A stretch of DNA of 36,472 bases from Lachnospiraceae bacterium NK4A144 (GTDB lineage: Bacteria; Bacillota; Clostridia; Lachnospirales; Lachnospiraceae). The translations under genes and the position numbers were made by a program. The stretch covers positions 5,813 through 42,284 of the forward strand of contig AUJT01000031.1 of assembly GCA_000424365.1 (NCBI GenBank), in the 5' to 3' direction. Below, in pieces: positions 36,258 to 36,472 of the stretch. Each line of letters begins with the position of its first letter. Within the stretch, counting starts at the first letter, position 1. The notes beneath the pieces are model-generated. The model made no database searches. It had not been told where the DNA came from and saw nothing but the letters and a program-made list of their open reading frames with translations.

Positions 36258-36472
36258 GCGGCCGCTCTCGCTACTGATTGCATTTAGAAGTAGCGAGAGC
36301 GGCCCTTGAAATTAACAAAACATAATCGTTGATTTCAAGGAGGTCACCATGAACTACTCTGTTACTGTAAAAAATATTTTGATGTCTGATATTGACGCTA
36401 TGGCTTCTATACCAGAAGCCTATGCTTTAAATCCCGGAAAGGATTTTACCAGACATAGGAAGATTTCCTTTA
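36258..36472 (+). mobile_element. left part of an IS4-type insertion sequence (truncated by window end)
   Basis: A GC-rich inverted repeat CGGCCGCTCTCGCTACT / AGTAGCGAGAGCGGCC (about 36258-36304) precedes a transposase start. A second stem CTTGAAAT/ATTTCAAG (36305-36339) ends on the ribosome site AAGGAGG. The exact IS terminus cannot be fixed without the other end. Confidence 0.55.
36349..36472 (+). CDS. IS4-family transposase, N-terminal fragment
   Basis: 41 codons are visible before the window ends. The stretch NPGKDFTRHRKISF near residue 28 is the characteristic N-terminal motif of IS4-family transposases common in Lachnospiraceae. ATG follows AAGGAGG at 8 bp. The catalytic DDE part would lie outside the window, so completeness is unknown. 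Confidence 0.8.
   Translation, partial: MNYSVTVKNILMSDIDAMASIPEAYALNPGKDFTRHRKISF

Overview
This is a moderately AT-rich (about 40% GC by eye) bacterial chromosome segment. The gene content fits an anaerobic Firmicute of class Clostridia, most likely family Lachnospiraceae (Butyrivibrio/Roseburia-like). Supporting signs are strong AGGAGG-type ribosome binding sites, sigma-A promoters, many U-tailed intrinsic terminators, acetate kinase, a ferredoxin-tailed aldo/keto reductase, a sugar PTS and a carboxyspermidine-type polyamine operon. The genus is inference from gene content only.

Layout. (1) 1-3.9 kb: DAHP synthase (minus), a repeat-rich gap with a possible 36-aa membrane peptide, then a LysR regulator divergent from a MetE/YxjG-like methyltransferase with a dyad operator between them. 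(2) 3.9-11.1 kb: an AraC regulator divergent from a three-gene sugar operon (EIIBCA permease, an 842-aa GH106/GH2-like glycoside hydrolase, a GH1 6-phospho-beta-glucosidase). (3) 11.1-17.1 kb: a 35-codon leader ORF and ribosome-site-masking hairpin in front of a short MFS transporter, then a MATE transporter, an anchored hypothetical protein, an aldo/keto reductase with ferredoxin tail and a secreted Ig-like-fold protein. (4) 17.2-25.6 kb: glmS, an HPr-like protein, a GNAT acetyltransferase, a membrane HD-GYP protein, a hypothetical protein, ackA and an iron-sulfur-flavoprotein-type reductase. (5) 25.8-33.7 kb: an alpha/beta hydrolase, then a six-gene minus-strand polyamine operon speA-speE-(carboxyspermidine dehydrogenase)-nspC-aguA-aguB. 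(6) 34.3-36.5 kb: an alanine/glycine:cation symporter, tRNA-Gln(CTG), a nested repeat and the 5' end of an IS4-type transposase cut by the window edge.

How the genes work together. SpeA, AguA and AguB should convert arginine to agmatine, N-carbamoylputrescine and putrescine; the dehydrogenase and NspC then give spermidine through carboxyspermidine. SpeE in the same operon implies a second, decarboxy-AdoMet-dependent aminopropyl route, although no speD is visible. The operon has a leader of about 275 nt that ends in an intrinsic terminator just before speA, with no gene upstream on that strand, so it looks attenuated. The EIIBCA permease imports and phosphorylates a glycoside that the GH1 enzyme would cleave.

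The window also carries three families of short structured non-coding repeats. (a) A MITE-like element of about 190 bp with near-perfect terminal inverted repeats; one full copy is flanked by an 8-bp direct repeat and sits between ackA and its terminator. (b) A hairpin family built on GTTCAYACGTAAACGGAG. (c) A GGGGTTACAGGT hairpin. The repeats and the two candidate attenuators (speA leader, MFS leader) are the least explained parts of the window.
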